This document shows positions 21,496-31,806 of a stretch of DNA of 64,000 bases, one piece after another. The DNA lies in contig JAZKJV010005764.1 in assembly GCA_037367405.1 (NCBI GenBank), positions 62,001-126,000 on the forward strand, read 5' to 3'. This DNA comes from Ottelia alismoides. Lineage: Eukaryota; Streptophyta; Magnoliopsida; Alismatales; Hydrocharitaceae. Under the pieces are notes generated by a model. The model made no database searches, was not told the origin of the DNA, and saw only the letters and a program-made list of their open reading frames with translations. Made by a program: the position numbers and the translations under genes. Positions within the stretch are counted from its first letter, which is position 1. Every line of letters begins with the position of its first letter.

Positions 21496-23408
21496 GTCAA
21501 GAGGAGGCCATCTGAGGCCCCCTCACATCCAGACCAGAAGCTCGTCGCCGCCGACCTCGCCGGAGCCCCTCCAGGGCTCGGCCGGGTCATCTGAGACCTT
21601 CACCAGCTGCGGGACGTCACCGCGGATCTGTTCCGATACCTAGAGGCAGCTGAGGAGGACTGCTGCACGCGCACGAGGCCGGCGAAGCTCGCCGGCGGAG
21701 TGTTCTTCCAGCATCCTCCTTCACCGTCCGATCAGCCCCTCCGCTCCAGTCTCGATCACAGCCGTCCATTCATCGAGGAGCAGCTACCGTCGATCATCTC
21801 GAGGGGGCTGATCAGGACCGTTAGCGCTGAGGAGAGAGGCACCTGAGTCCATCCTCGTTAGATCTTCCACGTGGTGCCCTCAGCGCCGTCGATAGGCCCA
21901 AGTCAGAGCAGAGAGAGAAGCGCCCGATACCAGAGCCGTCCGATCACCCACGTGGCGCGAATCGAGCCGTCGACTTAATAAGGGGTAATTTGCTTAGGCC
22001 CCCCTCTTAGTTTGTCTTTTTAGTCTTAGTCCTGTAAATATTTTAGTAGTTTTATTTACGTAGGGTAAATTGCACTGTGGACCATGTGCTTGTTTTTATT
22101 TGCTTTTATGCCCCTGTGTATGTGATCTCACGTGCTTCGCCACGTGCCTAGTCTGGGATATTTGCATCTATTACCCTGTAGTTCTGTTGGGTTCTTTAAT
22201 GAATGAATACTTTTTGGTAATTGCATCGATACCCCTGTGAGCCTTTTATTTCTACATGTGCGGATTTTAGTGGGTAAATTGCAACCGTACCCTTGGACTT
22301 TTTGGTACGAGTTACCAAAAGGTCCAAGAAGTTGGTTTTTATTACCAGAAGGTCCCTGAGTGCCCCAGGCACGTGCCACGCGCGTGACTTGCTGGGAAAA
22401 TTGCACCTGGACCCCCAGAGTTTCGGGTATTTGCACTTAAGTCCCTGTGCACAGTGCCCCCTTTTTGATTTTTGAATAAATATCAAACCACCTCCAAATT
22501 CGATGAAAATTTGACACATGGCTCCTGCCATGTTGTTGGATTTTTGAGAATTTTTGAGGACATTTTGGATTTTATTTAGTATTTTTAAAAATTCAAAAAC
22601 CTTCTTTTTAGCTACTGTCTAGGTTTAAAAATCCCAAAAAAATATAAAATCACCCCCAAAAATTCTAAAAAAATTAGCTACTGTTCTTTGTTTGTTGTTT
22701 GATTTTCTAGCCAATTTTGGCTATTTTTCATCACTTAAAAACCCTAAAAATCTAAAAACCCTTAAAAACTCATAAAAATTATAACAAATAATCTAAAACT
22801 CCAAAAACAATAATTTTGGTGCCCAAATTTTCCTTATTTTCTCTAGAATACAGGAAAATTACCTCCAGGGCCCTCTGAGATCCTTAGATATTTTATCTTT
22901 GGGTTTTGGGCCTTGCTGGACAGTACCCTTTCTTTTTAGCACTGTTTGATTTTTAGAAAATAAAATATGCATTAGAAAAATCTCAAAAATTAACCAAAAA
23001 CACTTAAAAACCTAAAAAACATAAAAACCATTTTTCTTGAATTTTTGCTTGATTTTTGGTGTGTTAAATAAATTGCCAAAGTGTGTTTATATTTGCCTTC
23101 TTTTATTTTCTTCATATTTTAAAAATCCAAAAAAATATAAAAAATATTAAAAACCACTAAAAATCTCTTTCTCTGATTCTATTTTCTTTTTACTACTTCG
23201 TAGGCCCTAGGCCAACCCGTGCTCCTTGTGTTCGACCCTGGGAGCTATACCAGGTTAATCCCATAGCTGGGACCGCGTGCTTTGCTTGGTTTGATATTCG
23301 ATTTATTTCGCGGTTCGATATTTTTCTTGATTGAGTGACTCTGAGTGATAGAGGTCGCAACGACCTATTTTGTACCTTTACCTCGTTCGCTCGGGTCGCT
23401 CATCAGAA

Positions 23409-23426
23409 TGGCGTCGTTGCCGGGGA
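23409..23426 (+). other. Primer binding site of element A (tRNA-Asp type)
   Basis: TGGCGTCGTTGCCGGGGA starts three bases after the LTR end. It differs from the A1 site by one base (TGGCACC versus TGGCGTC region) and fits a plant tRNA-Asp 3' end, as known for Athila. Confidence 0.85.
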
Positions 23427-24936
23427 GCACGGCTTAGTAGTTATTTTTGATTTTCTTTTTATTTTTGTTTTCGCGGCTTTTCGCGGCTCTTCGGAGCTCA
23501 CGGCTTTTCGCGGCTTTTGTTTATAGTTTCTTTTTGATTTATTTTGTTTTATTTTGATTTTCTCTTATTTTATTTTTGTTTTATTTTGTGTGATTATTTT
23601 ATTTTCCATTTTTGCATATATACCCTCATTTGTATTTTCTTTTATTTTTCTCTATTATTTGATTATTTTATTGGTCTGACCACTCTTCTCTGTTTCTTGC
23701 GAGGGCCCGAGGACCGCGGAGGCTACTTTCGAGGAGCCGGTGCAGCCGCGGCACTTGGAGGCGGCTTCTTTCTCTACGAAGCCGCAGGAGAGAGCGAGAG
23801 GAGAGAGTTGAGTGGGTGAGGTATTAGGGTAGTTTTATTTTATTTTATTCATTATTATTGTAATAATACAGGACACTTCTGAGACTGTTTGGACTTGAGA
23901 CCGTAGCGGGTCTGTTTCGCCGAGCACCGGTGTGCTCGGGGGACCCATTAGGACCTCGCGGCTTTTTCGCGGCTTTTCTCGCGGATTTCTTTTTCCTTTC
24001 TTACTGTCATTTTCCGGTTTTTCGCGGTTTTTGCTCGAGCCCCTAGATTTAGGACTTTCTGGTGATTGTGACGTAATTGAGTAGGATCCACACACCTTGA
24101 TTGCCTATCTGTTCCTATAGACCGTAATTGGACCTACTTAAAATAAATAATAAAAATAACCGACTCGCTAGCTTCCGTAGCCTACGTGCCGTAGCTCGTC
24201 CTGTAAAGCGCTTACTCCTACCCCCGATTTGTCGGGCAGGGGAGGGACGAGCCAAGACCGGACCCTTTAGCTTGGAGGTCGGTGACCGGTTAGACGGTTC
24301 TTCGCTAGAAGTTGCTCGTCTAGGACTCGGCTTCCCGCTGCATCATTTAGCTTAGTTTACTTTCTGTCTTTATTTTATGCGCGGATCATTTTGCATGTAG
24401 AGAGCTGGAGCAAGGTTCGCATTTCTGACTTTGCATGCATCATTGATTTCTCGTGCATCGGCTTTTTCGACTTCTCCCCCCTGTTTTTGACTTAATAATC
24501 AGGAGAATCGAAAAATTCGTTAGGCGATTTTGTTTGCTTTGAAAAATACCTAAAAAGTGTAACCATAAAATTGGGACTGCTAAGACTATTGACCTTAAAA
24601 CTCGCTCACCCTAAAAATTCTGTCTTGGGGAGAGCAACCCCCTCATTGCTTGGTTTGTATGCGCGAGAGAGTGACCCGAACACTAGGTAGAGCCCCCCGT
24701 TGCTAAACTCGACTGACTACCGACTCTTCCTTGCGGGACAGTCGGTTGGGGTTAGCAGCGGATATCCCAACAGGTCACGTAAGCGCTCTGATATTTGTGT
24801 GTTCACCAAAATAAAATCGACAAGATAATTTGACCGAACTTTCACGGTCTTCAGCTCGCATTGCGTTGGTGAACCGGGGGTTTGTTTGCAGATCATAGTT
24901 TTTCCAGATCTCATCCGCCCTACTCGCTAGATCAAG
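23427..24936 (+). other. Untranslated leader of element A
   Basis: No gene is recognised. It contains a run of TTTTCGCGGC-type repeats (23465-23520 and 23955-24030) that A1 lacks. It also has the conserved islands GCGGATCATTTTGCATGTAG (24378) and GGGGAGAGCAACCCCCTCAT (about 24632), which are shared with element C and A1. The gag start codon follows at 24937. Confidence 0.7.
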
Positions 24937-26127
24937 ATGATGGGTAGACGATCTCTTAGGCAGCCTCTGGCTGCACCGCTTTCGGGCGCGTCTACCTCAT
25001 CATCTAGGTTGGCTTGCGAGAGCTCAGACCCGCTCTCCGAGCCCGAGTACGACTCCACCCTGTTCCCCCTCGATCCCCTTTCTGACCTTCCTGAGAGACA
25101 CGAGCCCGAGGAGAGATTGATACACTTGACAGCACCTGAGTTGGGCTCATTTGATTTTGCAGACGTCGAGATGGCCGGAGCAGGCAGTTCTGATGATCAC
25201 TCCCGTAGACCAGAGCATATTGTACTAGACCAGGGAGCGATCAACTCCACCCTGATCGCATCACTTGATACAGTTCAGCAGCAGCTCCGCGATCAGGGAG
25301 CTTTCATGATGGAGATGAGGCGTGAGTTGGAGAGGCTCAGAGCAGAGAGAGACGCGCAGAGCGAGCCCGAGGACCCCGATGCAGAGGCACAGGCACGAGC
25401 CGCAGCAGCCGCAGCAGCAGCAGCCGCGACCGCCGCCGCAGCGGCAGCAGCCGCAGGAGGAGCAGGACCACCTAGACCGATGCGGGAGTTGCACAACCCC
25501 GGATCTACTTTGATGCACCATTGGGTTGTGGTTCCAGCCATCGTGGGGGACTTCAAGTTCCCCCCGAACACCTTGCAGATGCTCCCGCGGTTCCATGGAC
25601 TTGCTACAGAGGAGCCCCACCTCCACCTCCAGGAGTTTCTTATGATATGCAGCACTGTCCACGACAGACATGTGGACCAGGACACGATCAGGATGATCGC
25701 TTTCCCCTTCTCACTAGCAGACAGAGCAGCCACGTGGCTGAAGCATTTGGGGAGATTTGTCTATACCTGGGAGCAGCTCCGCACTGAGTACTTGAATAAG
25801 TACTATCCACTCGGGCGGACGAATGCAGCGAGGGCCATGATTAGTAACTTCTCCATGTTCCCTAACGAGCAGTTCCACGAGGCTTGGGAGAGGTTCAGAG
25901 AGCTTTTGGACAGATGCCCGCACCATGACATCACGAAGCCGAACCTAGTTCAGAGCTTCTTCAGCGGACTGTCACCAGAGCTACAGGGCCTGGTGAATGC
26001 TTCTTGTGGCGGGTCCTATTTCGCCAAGGACCACGACCAGGTCTGGGATATTTTTGAGGAGATGGCAGAGAACTACATGGTCATGTCCCAGACCCGGCTC
26101 TATACTCAGAAGACCCAGCCACATTAG
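24937..26127 (+). CDS. Gag of element A (ends at a premature TAG)
   Basis: The protein starts MMGRRSLRQPL, the same MMGR start as element C. It has an acidic N-terminal region, an alanine run (residues about 150-175, from GCA/GCC repeats) and the plant retrotransposon Gag domain at about residues 205-385. That domain includes LPRFHGLATEEPHLHLQEF, FPFSLADRAATWLKHLGRF and YLNKYYPLGRTNAARAM. Gag forms the virus-like particle shell around the element RNA in the cytoplasm. The frame stops at TAG 26125-26127 but is open in the same frame beyond it; CAG to TAG would explain the stop. Frames antisense to this gene are composition artefacts. Confidence 0.9.
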   Translation: MMGRRSLRQPLAAPLSGASTSSSRLACESSDPLSEPEYDSTLFPLDPLSDLPERHEPEERLIHLTAPELGSFDFADVEMAGAGSSDDHSRRPEHIVLDQGAINSTLIASLDTVQQQLRDQGAFMMEMRRELERLRAERDAQSEPEDPDAEAQARAAAAAAAAAATAAAAAAAAGGAGPPRPMRELHNPGSTLMHHWVVVPAIVGDFKFPPNTLQMLPRFHGLATEEPHLHLQEFLMICSTVHDRHVDQDTIRMIAFPFSLADRAATWLKHLGRFVYTWEQLRTEYLNKYYPLGRTNAARAMISNFSMFPNEQFHEAWERFRELLDRCPHHDITKPNLVQSFFSGLSPELQGLVNASCGGSYFAKDHDQVWDIFEEMAENYMVMSQTRLYTQKTQPH

Positions 26128-26655
26128 CCAGGACCCGTGCAGTACCAGAGGATAGCACGGGTAGATGCAGGTCCTTCCAGTACGTCCGCAGCCACAGCAG
26201 CAGCACAGTTAGAGTCGTCAGCTGCGGACATGGGCATCATCAGCGAGAAGTTGGACCGCATGGAGCTGATAGAGAAGAAGCAGTGCCAGAGCATAGCGCA
26301 GATGGATCAGATGGCACAGGTCTTGAGCAACATGAAGACACAGCTCATGTGTCTCCAGGAGGCACAGACGGCTTCTCAGCCCCGTCTTCAGTCGCGAGGC
26401 GACGCCGGCAGCAGCAGCAGCTCGTCCCAGCGCTCCAGCACCCCAGTGCAGCCTAGACAGGTTCACCTTGTACAGGCGGAGCCGTACCAGCAGCCGCAGC
26501 ACACCTACCAGTCTCCACCATCTCCAGAGATGCAGATGGTGGTCTACCAGCCGGACCAGCCTCTGGCAGTACTCCCGCCAGCCCCCTTGGATGCCGAGCC
26601 GTTGATGGATGTCAACGGGATCTGGTACGACCGTCCCCAGCCTGGGATCCGATGA
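26128..26655 (+). pseudogene. Continuation of the Gag frame between two stops
   Basis: It is in the same frame as gag and pol. It encodes a segment with coiled-coil character (MGIISEKLDRMELIEKKQ, MDQMAQVLSNMKTQLMCLQ) followed by Ser-, Pro- and Gln-rich sequence. It ends at TGA 26653-26655, where CGA to TGA would explain the stop. It is therefore part of one original Gag-Pol polyprotein, not a separate gene. Confidence 0.8.
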
Positions 26656-29600
26656 GACCATCCCGGATTCAGGTGGGGGAGTGGTGGTGCCCAGCCCCAG
26701 CAGCAGCCGTCAGGACAGGGAGGGCAGTACTCCCATCAGAGAGACCATCACCAGCCGCAGCAGCAGCCCCCAGCGTATCAGCAGCAGTCATCCTACGGTC
26801 CGCGTCCCTATCAGCAGCAGGGACAGCCTTGGAGACGTGAGCAGCAGGCTCACCAGGGATACCAGCACCAGCAGCACCCTCCTTCCTACCCCTCTTACCC
26901 TTACCAGCAGCCACAGCCTCATCCGCAGAGAGGCCACCCGTCGGGCTCCCACGAGAGCCCCGCTTTGGATGACATCGCCCGCCTCCTCACGGACCAGCAG
27001 GCTACATTCCGACGGGAGATGGACGAGTTCCGCCAGGAGATGCGGGACCTGGTGAGAGGGAAGGCCGCCATACCAGCCCAGATAGAGCCCAATCCGAACA
27101 GCCTCAAGAGGAAGTCTGAGCAGGTAGTACCTACTGAGTTAGCCACTCCTAGTGACCCATTTGATGATACATCTTCGGATTTATTTGATGCTGATTTTGT
27201 CACACTTAGGAGCGGTAGGACCCCAGCAGGCGGCGGCGCCTCATCTGAGCACCATCCCGAGGCACCACAGGAGGAGGAGGAGAGCGGTACTGAGGCCGCT
27301 CCAGATGATGACGGTGGTATTGAGGCCACCAAGGATGCTGATCCCACCGGCGGTACTGAGGCCGCCACTTCACCAGAGCTAGGAGGTGGTGCTGATGCCA
27401 CCCATGCAGCCGAGCCAGCCCGCGGTACTGATGCCGCGCGACGTCTTCCTTCAGCAGCAGCAGAGCAGCCAGCCCGTGGTGGTACTGAGGCCACCGGTGT
27501 TTGTAGAGAGAGATCTGATGTTTTTCCTCGTGGTTATGTATCTCAGAATTCTGCTATGAATAAAGGAAAAGGTTTACTTTCTTTTGGTCCCACTGTGGTG
27601 CATGATGTATGTGTGGATCCGGTCCTTGAACCGTCTAGACCTTTTCCTAGTCCTTCATCTGAGAAGGACCCAGTGATCCCCTTCCCTAGAGCCCTTCAGA
27701 TGGGGAAGGGGAAGAAAAATGATCCAAAAAAGAGAGAGCTTGAGGAGTTCAGCCAGAGCATGATAGATCGGTTTCACATCCAGCTGACCCTCCAGGAGGC
27801 TTTGCAGCACATCCCCCTTCTCCAGAGATCTTTGAGAGAGAGGACTACAGTCAGGAGGAGGAGGAGGAACCACACTTCAGAGATCCATGTGCTGACCAAA
27901 GCCACGTGCTTTGCGATCCAGAACCGACTGCCAGCCAAGAGGCCAGATTCAGGGGCCCCGTATGTCAGATGCCAGATTAGTGAGCAGTGGTTCGACCGTA
28001 CTCTTCTGGATAGCGGATCGTCGATCAACCTTCTTCCGGCAGCCCTTCTCGACCGCTTCGAGTTGGGCACTCTTCGACAGAGCAGGACAGTCCTTCAGTT
28101 CGCTGATCGATCTGTCAAGAGGCCGAAGGGGTTATTACGAGACGTTATCGTCACGATTCAGGGCCTGCAATTCCCCGTGGACTTCGTAGTGTTGGACATG
28201 GAGATCCCTGAGTCAGTGACCGATACCCCCATCATCCTTGGTCGTCCGTTCTTGGCCACAGCCAAGGCGGTGACTGATCATGACAGCGGGAAGGTGTACT
28301 TTCGTGTCCAGGGCGAGAGTATACAAATAGAGACGGTCGAGGACTATAGAGCCAGATTCAGACCCCGCTCAGATGCGAGTACCGATTCAGAGCAGCTGAC
28401 AGACGTAGAGCCAGACATCCACCAGGACTGTGATTTTGTGATCACAGATGATGAGGCAGCTTGGGCAGACCTTGAGACACAGACCACCCTCTCACTTTCA
28501 GACGCAGCTGATGCAGAGATGACAGCAGAGGAGAGTCTGGAGAGCACAGACCTGGTTCAGGATACCATTGCGGCAGCAGAGCCGGTCCTTGATCGCAGCA
28601 CGATGAGTCGTGATGGTGGTGCTGATGCCACCTTGTCTCCTGGTGGTACTGATGCCACCGTTTCTGATACAGATCCCTCGGATTCAGAGTCTGATTGGGC
28701 AGATTGCTATGATCAGATGCCAGACTTGAGTCCAGTTGAGCCTATTGATGAGGAGGAGGTAGAGGCAGAGCAGACCAGTGACAGTGCAGTTGAGCCACCT
28801 TCTCCCGATCCAGTTTGCGAGAGTACACTTTCACTTTCCCAGGCAGATTTGGCCGACCTTGCAACGTTCACTCAGTTTCTTCCACAGCCAGATTTGCCGA
28901 CACCCAGCATTCCAGAGCTGAAGCCGCTCCCTACTTCGCTGAAGTATCGATTCCTTGCGGGCGAGCCTGAGATGTACCCAGTCATCATCTCCGCCGAGTT
29001 GACTGGAGAGCAGGAATCCCGTTTGATGGGGGTTCTTGAAAAGAACCGCAAGGCGATCGGATGGAGCGTAGCAGATCTCCATGGGATTAGTCCATCAGTG
29101 TGCTCCCACCACATCTATCTCGAGGATGGGGCGAAGCCGTCGCGTGAGTTCCAGCGGCGTCTGAACCCCAATCTGAGAGAGGTTGTCATGAAGGAAATAT
29201 CGAAGTGGTGGGGTGCAGGTTTTATTTATCCCATTTCCGACTCCAAGTGGGTCAGCCCCTTGCATGTGGTGCCCAAGAAGACGGGCATCACGACTGTGAT
29301 CAGTGAGTCGGGAGAGGAGATTGCTACACGAGTACCCACCTCTTGGAGGGTTTGTGTTGACTACAGGAGACTCAACCAAGCCACCAAGAAGGACCATTTC
29401 CCCCTGCCTTTTATTGACCAGATCATTGAGAGACTGGCAGGGAAGAGCCATTATTGCTTCCTGGATGGGTACTCGGGCTACAACCAAGTGGCCATCGCTC
29501 CTGAGGATCAGGAGAAGACCACCTTTACCTGTCCCTTCGGCACATATGCTTTTCGACGCATGCCATTTGGGCTATGCAATGCCCCTGCGACTTTTCAGAG

Positions 29601-31806
29601 GTGCATGTTGTCGATCTTCTCGGACATGGTAGGGGAGTGCTTAGAGGTCTTCATGGATGATTTCTCGATCTACGGCGACGGATTTGATTCTTGTCTTGAC
29701 TGCCTAGACCGAGTACTTCAGCGATGTATTGAGTATCACTTGGTGCTATCTTGGGAGAAGAGTCACTTCATGGTGACTCAAGGGACGGTGCTTGGCCACA
29801 TCATCTCCAACAGGGGCATGGAGGTTGATCCGGCCAAGGTTGATGTCATTAGGAAACTCACACCGCCGTCCAATCTGAGGCAGTTACGGTCATTTCTGGG
29901 GCACGTTGGATTTTACAGGAGATTCATTCATGATTTCAGCAGGATTGCCCGGCCGTTGACTGACCTCTTGACGAAAGACACCGAGTTCCTTGTCGATGAC
30001 AAGTGTCTTTCGTCATTTGCTACTCTCCAGCAGTGCGTGATTGAGGCTCCTGTCCTCCAACCACCTGATTGGTCTCTCCCATTCGAGATCATGACGGATG
30101 CCTCCGATTTTACCGTAGGGGCAGTGCTGGGACAGAGGAGGGATGGAGTACCATTTGCTATACACTACGCTAGCCGCACATTGGATTCTGCCCAGCGGAA
30201 TTATACAGTCACAGAGAAGGAGATGCTAGCCGTAGTGTTTGCCCTGGATAAGTTTAGATCATATATCATTGGATCTAGAGTGACTTTGTTTACAGATCAC
30301 ACCGCCATCAGGTACCTCATGGCAAAGAAGGATGCCAAGGCCAGACTGACTAGATGGATCCTTCTACTCCAGGAGTTCGACATTGAGATTAAGGATAAGC
30401 CTGGAGTCAAGAATGTGGTGGCGGATCATCTCTCCCGATTAGAGCAGCCTGAGGATTCTGAGCAGATTGATCCTATTAGAGATACCTTCCCAGATGAGGC
30501 GATCCTTGCTATCGCCTCGCTCCCATGGTACGCTGATATTGTGAACTTTCTCGTTGCTGGGAAAGTCCCACAAGATTGGCCCAGGCAGAGGCTTGAGACC
30601 TTCCTAGCGAAGGCTAAGTCTTACCATTGGGAGGATCCCATCCTTTACCACGAGGGAGGGGACAGCGTCTGGCGTCGGTGTATTCCTCAGGAGGAACACC
30701 ATAGCGTCCTCACTTACTGCCACAAGCTTGAGGCAGGAGGACATCATTCTGGGAGAAGAACGGCACAGAAAGTGCTCCAATCCGGCTTGTGGTGGCCTAC
30801 CCTCTTCAAGGACTCAGATGAGTTCGTGAAGAGGTGTACTGACTGTCAGAGGATGGGCACTTGTGGACAGCGTGATATGATGCCGATGCAGCCCATTCAC
30901 TTCTGTGAGGTTTTTGACGCATGGGGCATCGATTTCATGGGTCCATTCCCTAAGAGTCAGGGATTCGAGTACATTCTGTTGGCCGTAGACTATGTGAGTC
31001 GTTGGGTGGAGGCTATCCCCGCCCGAGCCGCTGATGCGAGGACAGTTTGTAGATTTTTGAGGAAGCATATCATCACGCGGTTCGGGGTTCCACGAGTTCT
31101 TATTTCTGATGGGGGATCTCACTTCATCAACGACCAGGTGAAGGCACTTGCTAGCGAGTTCGGCATAAACCATCGTGTTGCCACACCATACCATCCACAG
31201 ACGAATGGTCTAGCCGAAGTGTCGAATAGGGAGATCAAGACTATTCTGCAGAAAGTCGTCCGCCCTGACCGAAAGGATTGGTCACAGTTATTGGACTCGG
31301 TCTTGTGGGCATATAGGACGTCTTTCAAGACACCTTTGGGCACATCTCCCTTTCGCCTCGTATATGGCAAGCCCTGTCACCTACCAGTTGAGCTGAGGCA
31401 CAAGTCACTTTGGGCAGTTACAGACATACTTATGGATCCAGATGGTATAGGAGACCAGAGGAGGGCAGAGCTAGCTGCCCTGGAGGAGCTTAGAGATGCA
31501 GCTTTCTCGAGCAGCCTACATTATAAGGAGAGAGTCAAGGAGTGGCATGATTCTCATATCAGCCACAAGCATTTTGAGATTGGACAGAGAGTATGGTTGT
31601 TTGATGCGAGGCTTCGATTATTTCCAGGGAAACTACAGAGCAAATGGAAAGGACCTTATCTGGTTCGGAAGGTACACGACAACGGTAGCATCGACATATC
31701 TGAGTTGTCTTCTGAGAGTACCTTCCGAGTGAACGGCCAGCGGCTCAAACCATTTCTAGATCATGAGCCGCGGGTCGTTGATATTGCCCCTATTCATTTT
31801 GCGTGA
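26656..31806 (+). CDS. Pol polyprotein of element A: protease, RT, RNase H, integrase
   Basis: This is one open frame of about 1716 codons in phase with gag. It has no own ATG start by homology; it is the downstream part of Gag-Pol. First comes a Gln/Pro-rich linker with a short coiled coil (RREMDEFRQEMRDLV). Next is an acidic region with repeated GG(T/A)(E/D)A(T/A) motifs (27290-27500). The aspartic protease has DSGSS near 28008. Reverse transcriptase has CVDYRRLNQ near 29350 and FMDDFS near 29650. RNase H has MTDAS near 30092 and TDHTAIRYL near 30292. Integrase has an HH..CTDC zinc region near 30740-30850, WGIDFMGPF near 30925, ISDGGSHF near 31100 and PQTNGLAEVSNREIK near 31200. It has no chromodomain and no envelope-like gene. 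The catalytic motifs look intact. Confidence 0.93.
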   Translation, partial: DHPGFRWGSGGAQPQQQPSGQGGQYSHQRDHHQPQQQPPAYQQQSSYGPRPYQQQGQPWRREQQAHQGYQHQQHPPSYPSYPYQQPQPHPQRGHPSGSHESPALDDIARLLTDQQATFRREMDEFRQEMRDLVRGKAAIPAQIEPNPNSLKRKSEQVVPTELATPSDPFDDTSSDLFDADFVTLRSGRTPAGGGASSEHHPEAPQEEEESGTEAAPDDDGGIEATKDADPTGGTEAATSPELGGGADATHAAEPARGTDAARRLPSAAAEQPARGGTEATGVCRERSDVFPRGYVSQNSAMNKGKGLLSFGPTVVHDVCVDPVLEPSRPFPSPSSEKDPVIPFPRALQMGKGKKNDPKKRELEEFSQSMIDRFHIQLTLQEALQHIPLLQRSLRERTTVRRRRRNHTSEIHVLTKATCFAIQNRLPAKRPDSGAPYVRCQISEQWFDRTLLDSGSSINLLPAALLDRFELGTLRQSRTVLQFADRSVKRPKGLLRDVIVTIQGLQFPVDFVVLDMEIPESVTDTPIILGRPFLATAKAVTDHDSGKVYFRVQGESIQIETVEDYRARFRPRSDASTDSEQLTDVEPDIHQDCDFVITDDEAAWADLETQTTLSLSDAADAEMTAEESLESTDLVQDTIAAAEPVLDRSTMSRDGGADATLSPGGTDATVSDTDPSDSESDWADCYDQMPDLSPVEPIDEEEVEAEQTSDSAVEPPSPDPVCESTLSLSQADLADLATFTQFLPQPDLPTPSIPELKPLPTSLKYRFLAGEPEMYPVIISAELTGEQESRLMGVLEKNRKAIGWSVADLHGISPSVCSHHIYLEDGAKPSREFQRRLNPNLREVVMKEISKWWGAGFIYPISDSKWVSPLHVVPKKTGITTVISESGEEIATRVPTSWRVCVDYRRLNQATKKDHFPLPFIDQIIERLAGKSHYCFLDGYSGYNQVAIAPEDQEKTTFTCPFGTYAFRRMPFGLCNAPATFQRCMLSIFSDMVGECLEVFMDDFSIYGDGFDSCLDCLDRVLQRCIEYHLVLSWEKSHFMVTQGTVLGHIISNRGMEVDPAKVDVIRKLTPPSNLRQLRSFLGHVGFYRRFIHDFSRIARPLTDLLTKDTEFLVDDKCLSSFATLQQCVIEAPVLQPPDWSLPFEIMTDASDFTVGAVLGQRRDGVPFAIHYASRTLDSAQRNYTVTEKEMLAVVFALDKFRSYIIGSRVTLFTDHTAIRYLMAKKDAKARLTRWILLLQEFDIEIKDKPGVKNVVADHLSRLEQPEDSEQIDPIRDTFPDEAILAIASLPWYADIVNFLVAGKVPQDWPRQRLETFLAKAKSYHWEDPILYHEGGDSVWRRCIPQEEHHSVLTYCHKLEAGGHHSGRRTAQKVLQSGLWWPTLFKDSDEFVKRCTDCQRMGTCGQRDMMPMQPIHFCEVFDAWGIDFMGPFPKSQGFEYILLAVDYVSRWVEAIPARAADARTVCRFLRKHIITRFGVPRVLISDGGSHFINDQVKALASEFGINHRVATPYHPQTNGLAEVSNREIKTILQKVVRPDRKDWSQLLDSVLWAYRTSFKTPLGTSPFRLVYGKPCHLPVELRHKSLWAVTDILMDPDGIGDQRRAELAALEELRDAAFSSSLHYKERVKEWHDSHISHKHFEIGQRVWLFDARLRLFPGKLQSKWKGPYLVRKVHDNGSIDISELSSESTFRVNGQRLKPFLDHEPRVVDIAPIHFA

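Larger units (their letters stand above)
19743..23405 (+). repeat. 5' LTR of element A
   Basis: The LTR has an AT-rich U3 and a GC-rich promoter and leader block (about 20690-21980). It continues with repeated GGTAAATTGCA..CCCCTG-type motifs (about 21980-22460), AATAAA signals near 22475, an AT-rich tail, and the conserved block GTGCTCCTTGTGTTCGACCC with a CCTGG/CCAGG hairpin (23219-23255). The terminus is GCTCATCA. No protein is encoded. Confidence 0.95.

Noticed and set aside
25261..25733. Antisense frames with Cys- or Ala-rich runs
   Set aside because: They are shadows of the GCA/GCC alanine-coding repeat in gag.
26965..26967. Start of pol at 26965
   Set aside because: The codon is TTG and the frame is open upstream to 26656 in phase with gag, so pol is the continuation of Gag-Pol.
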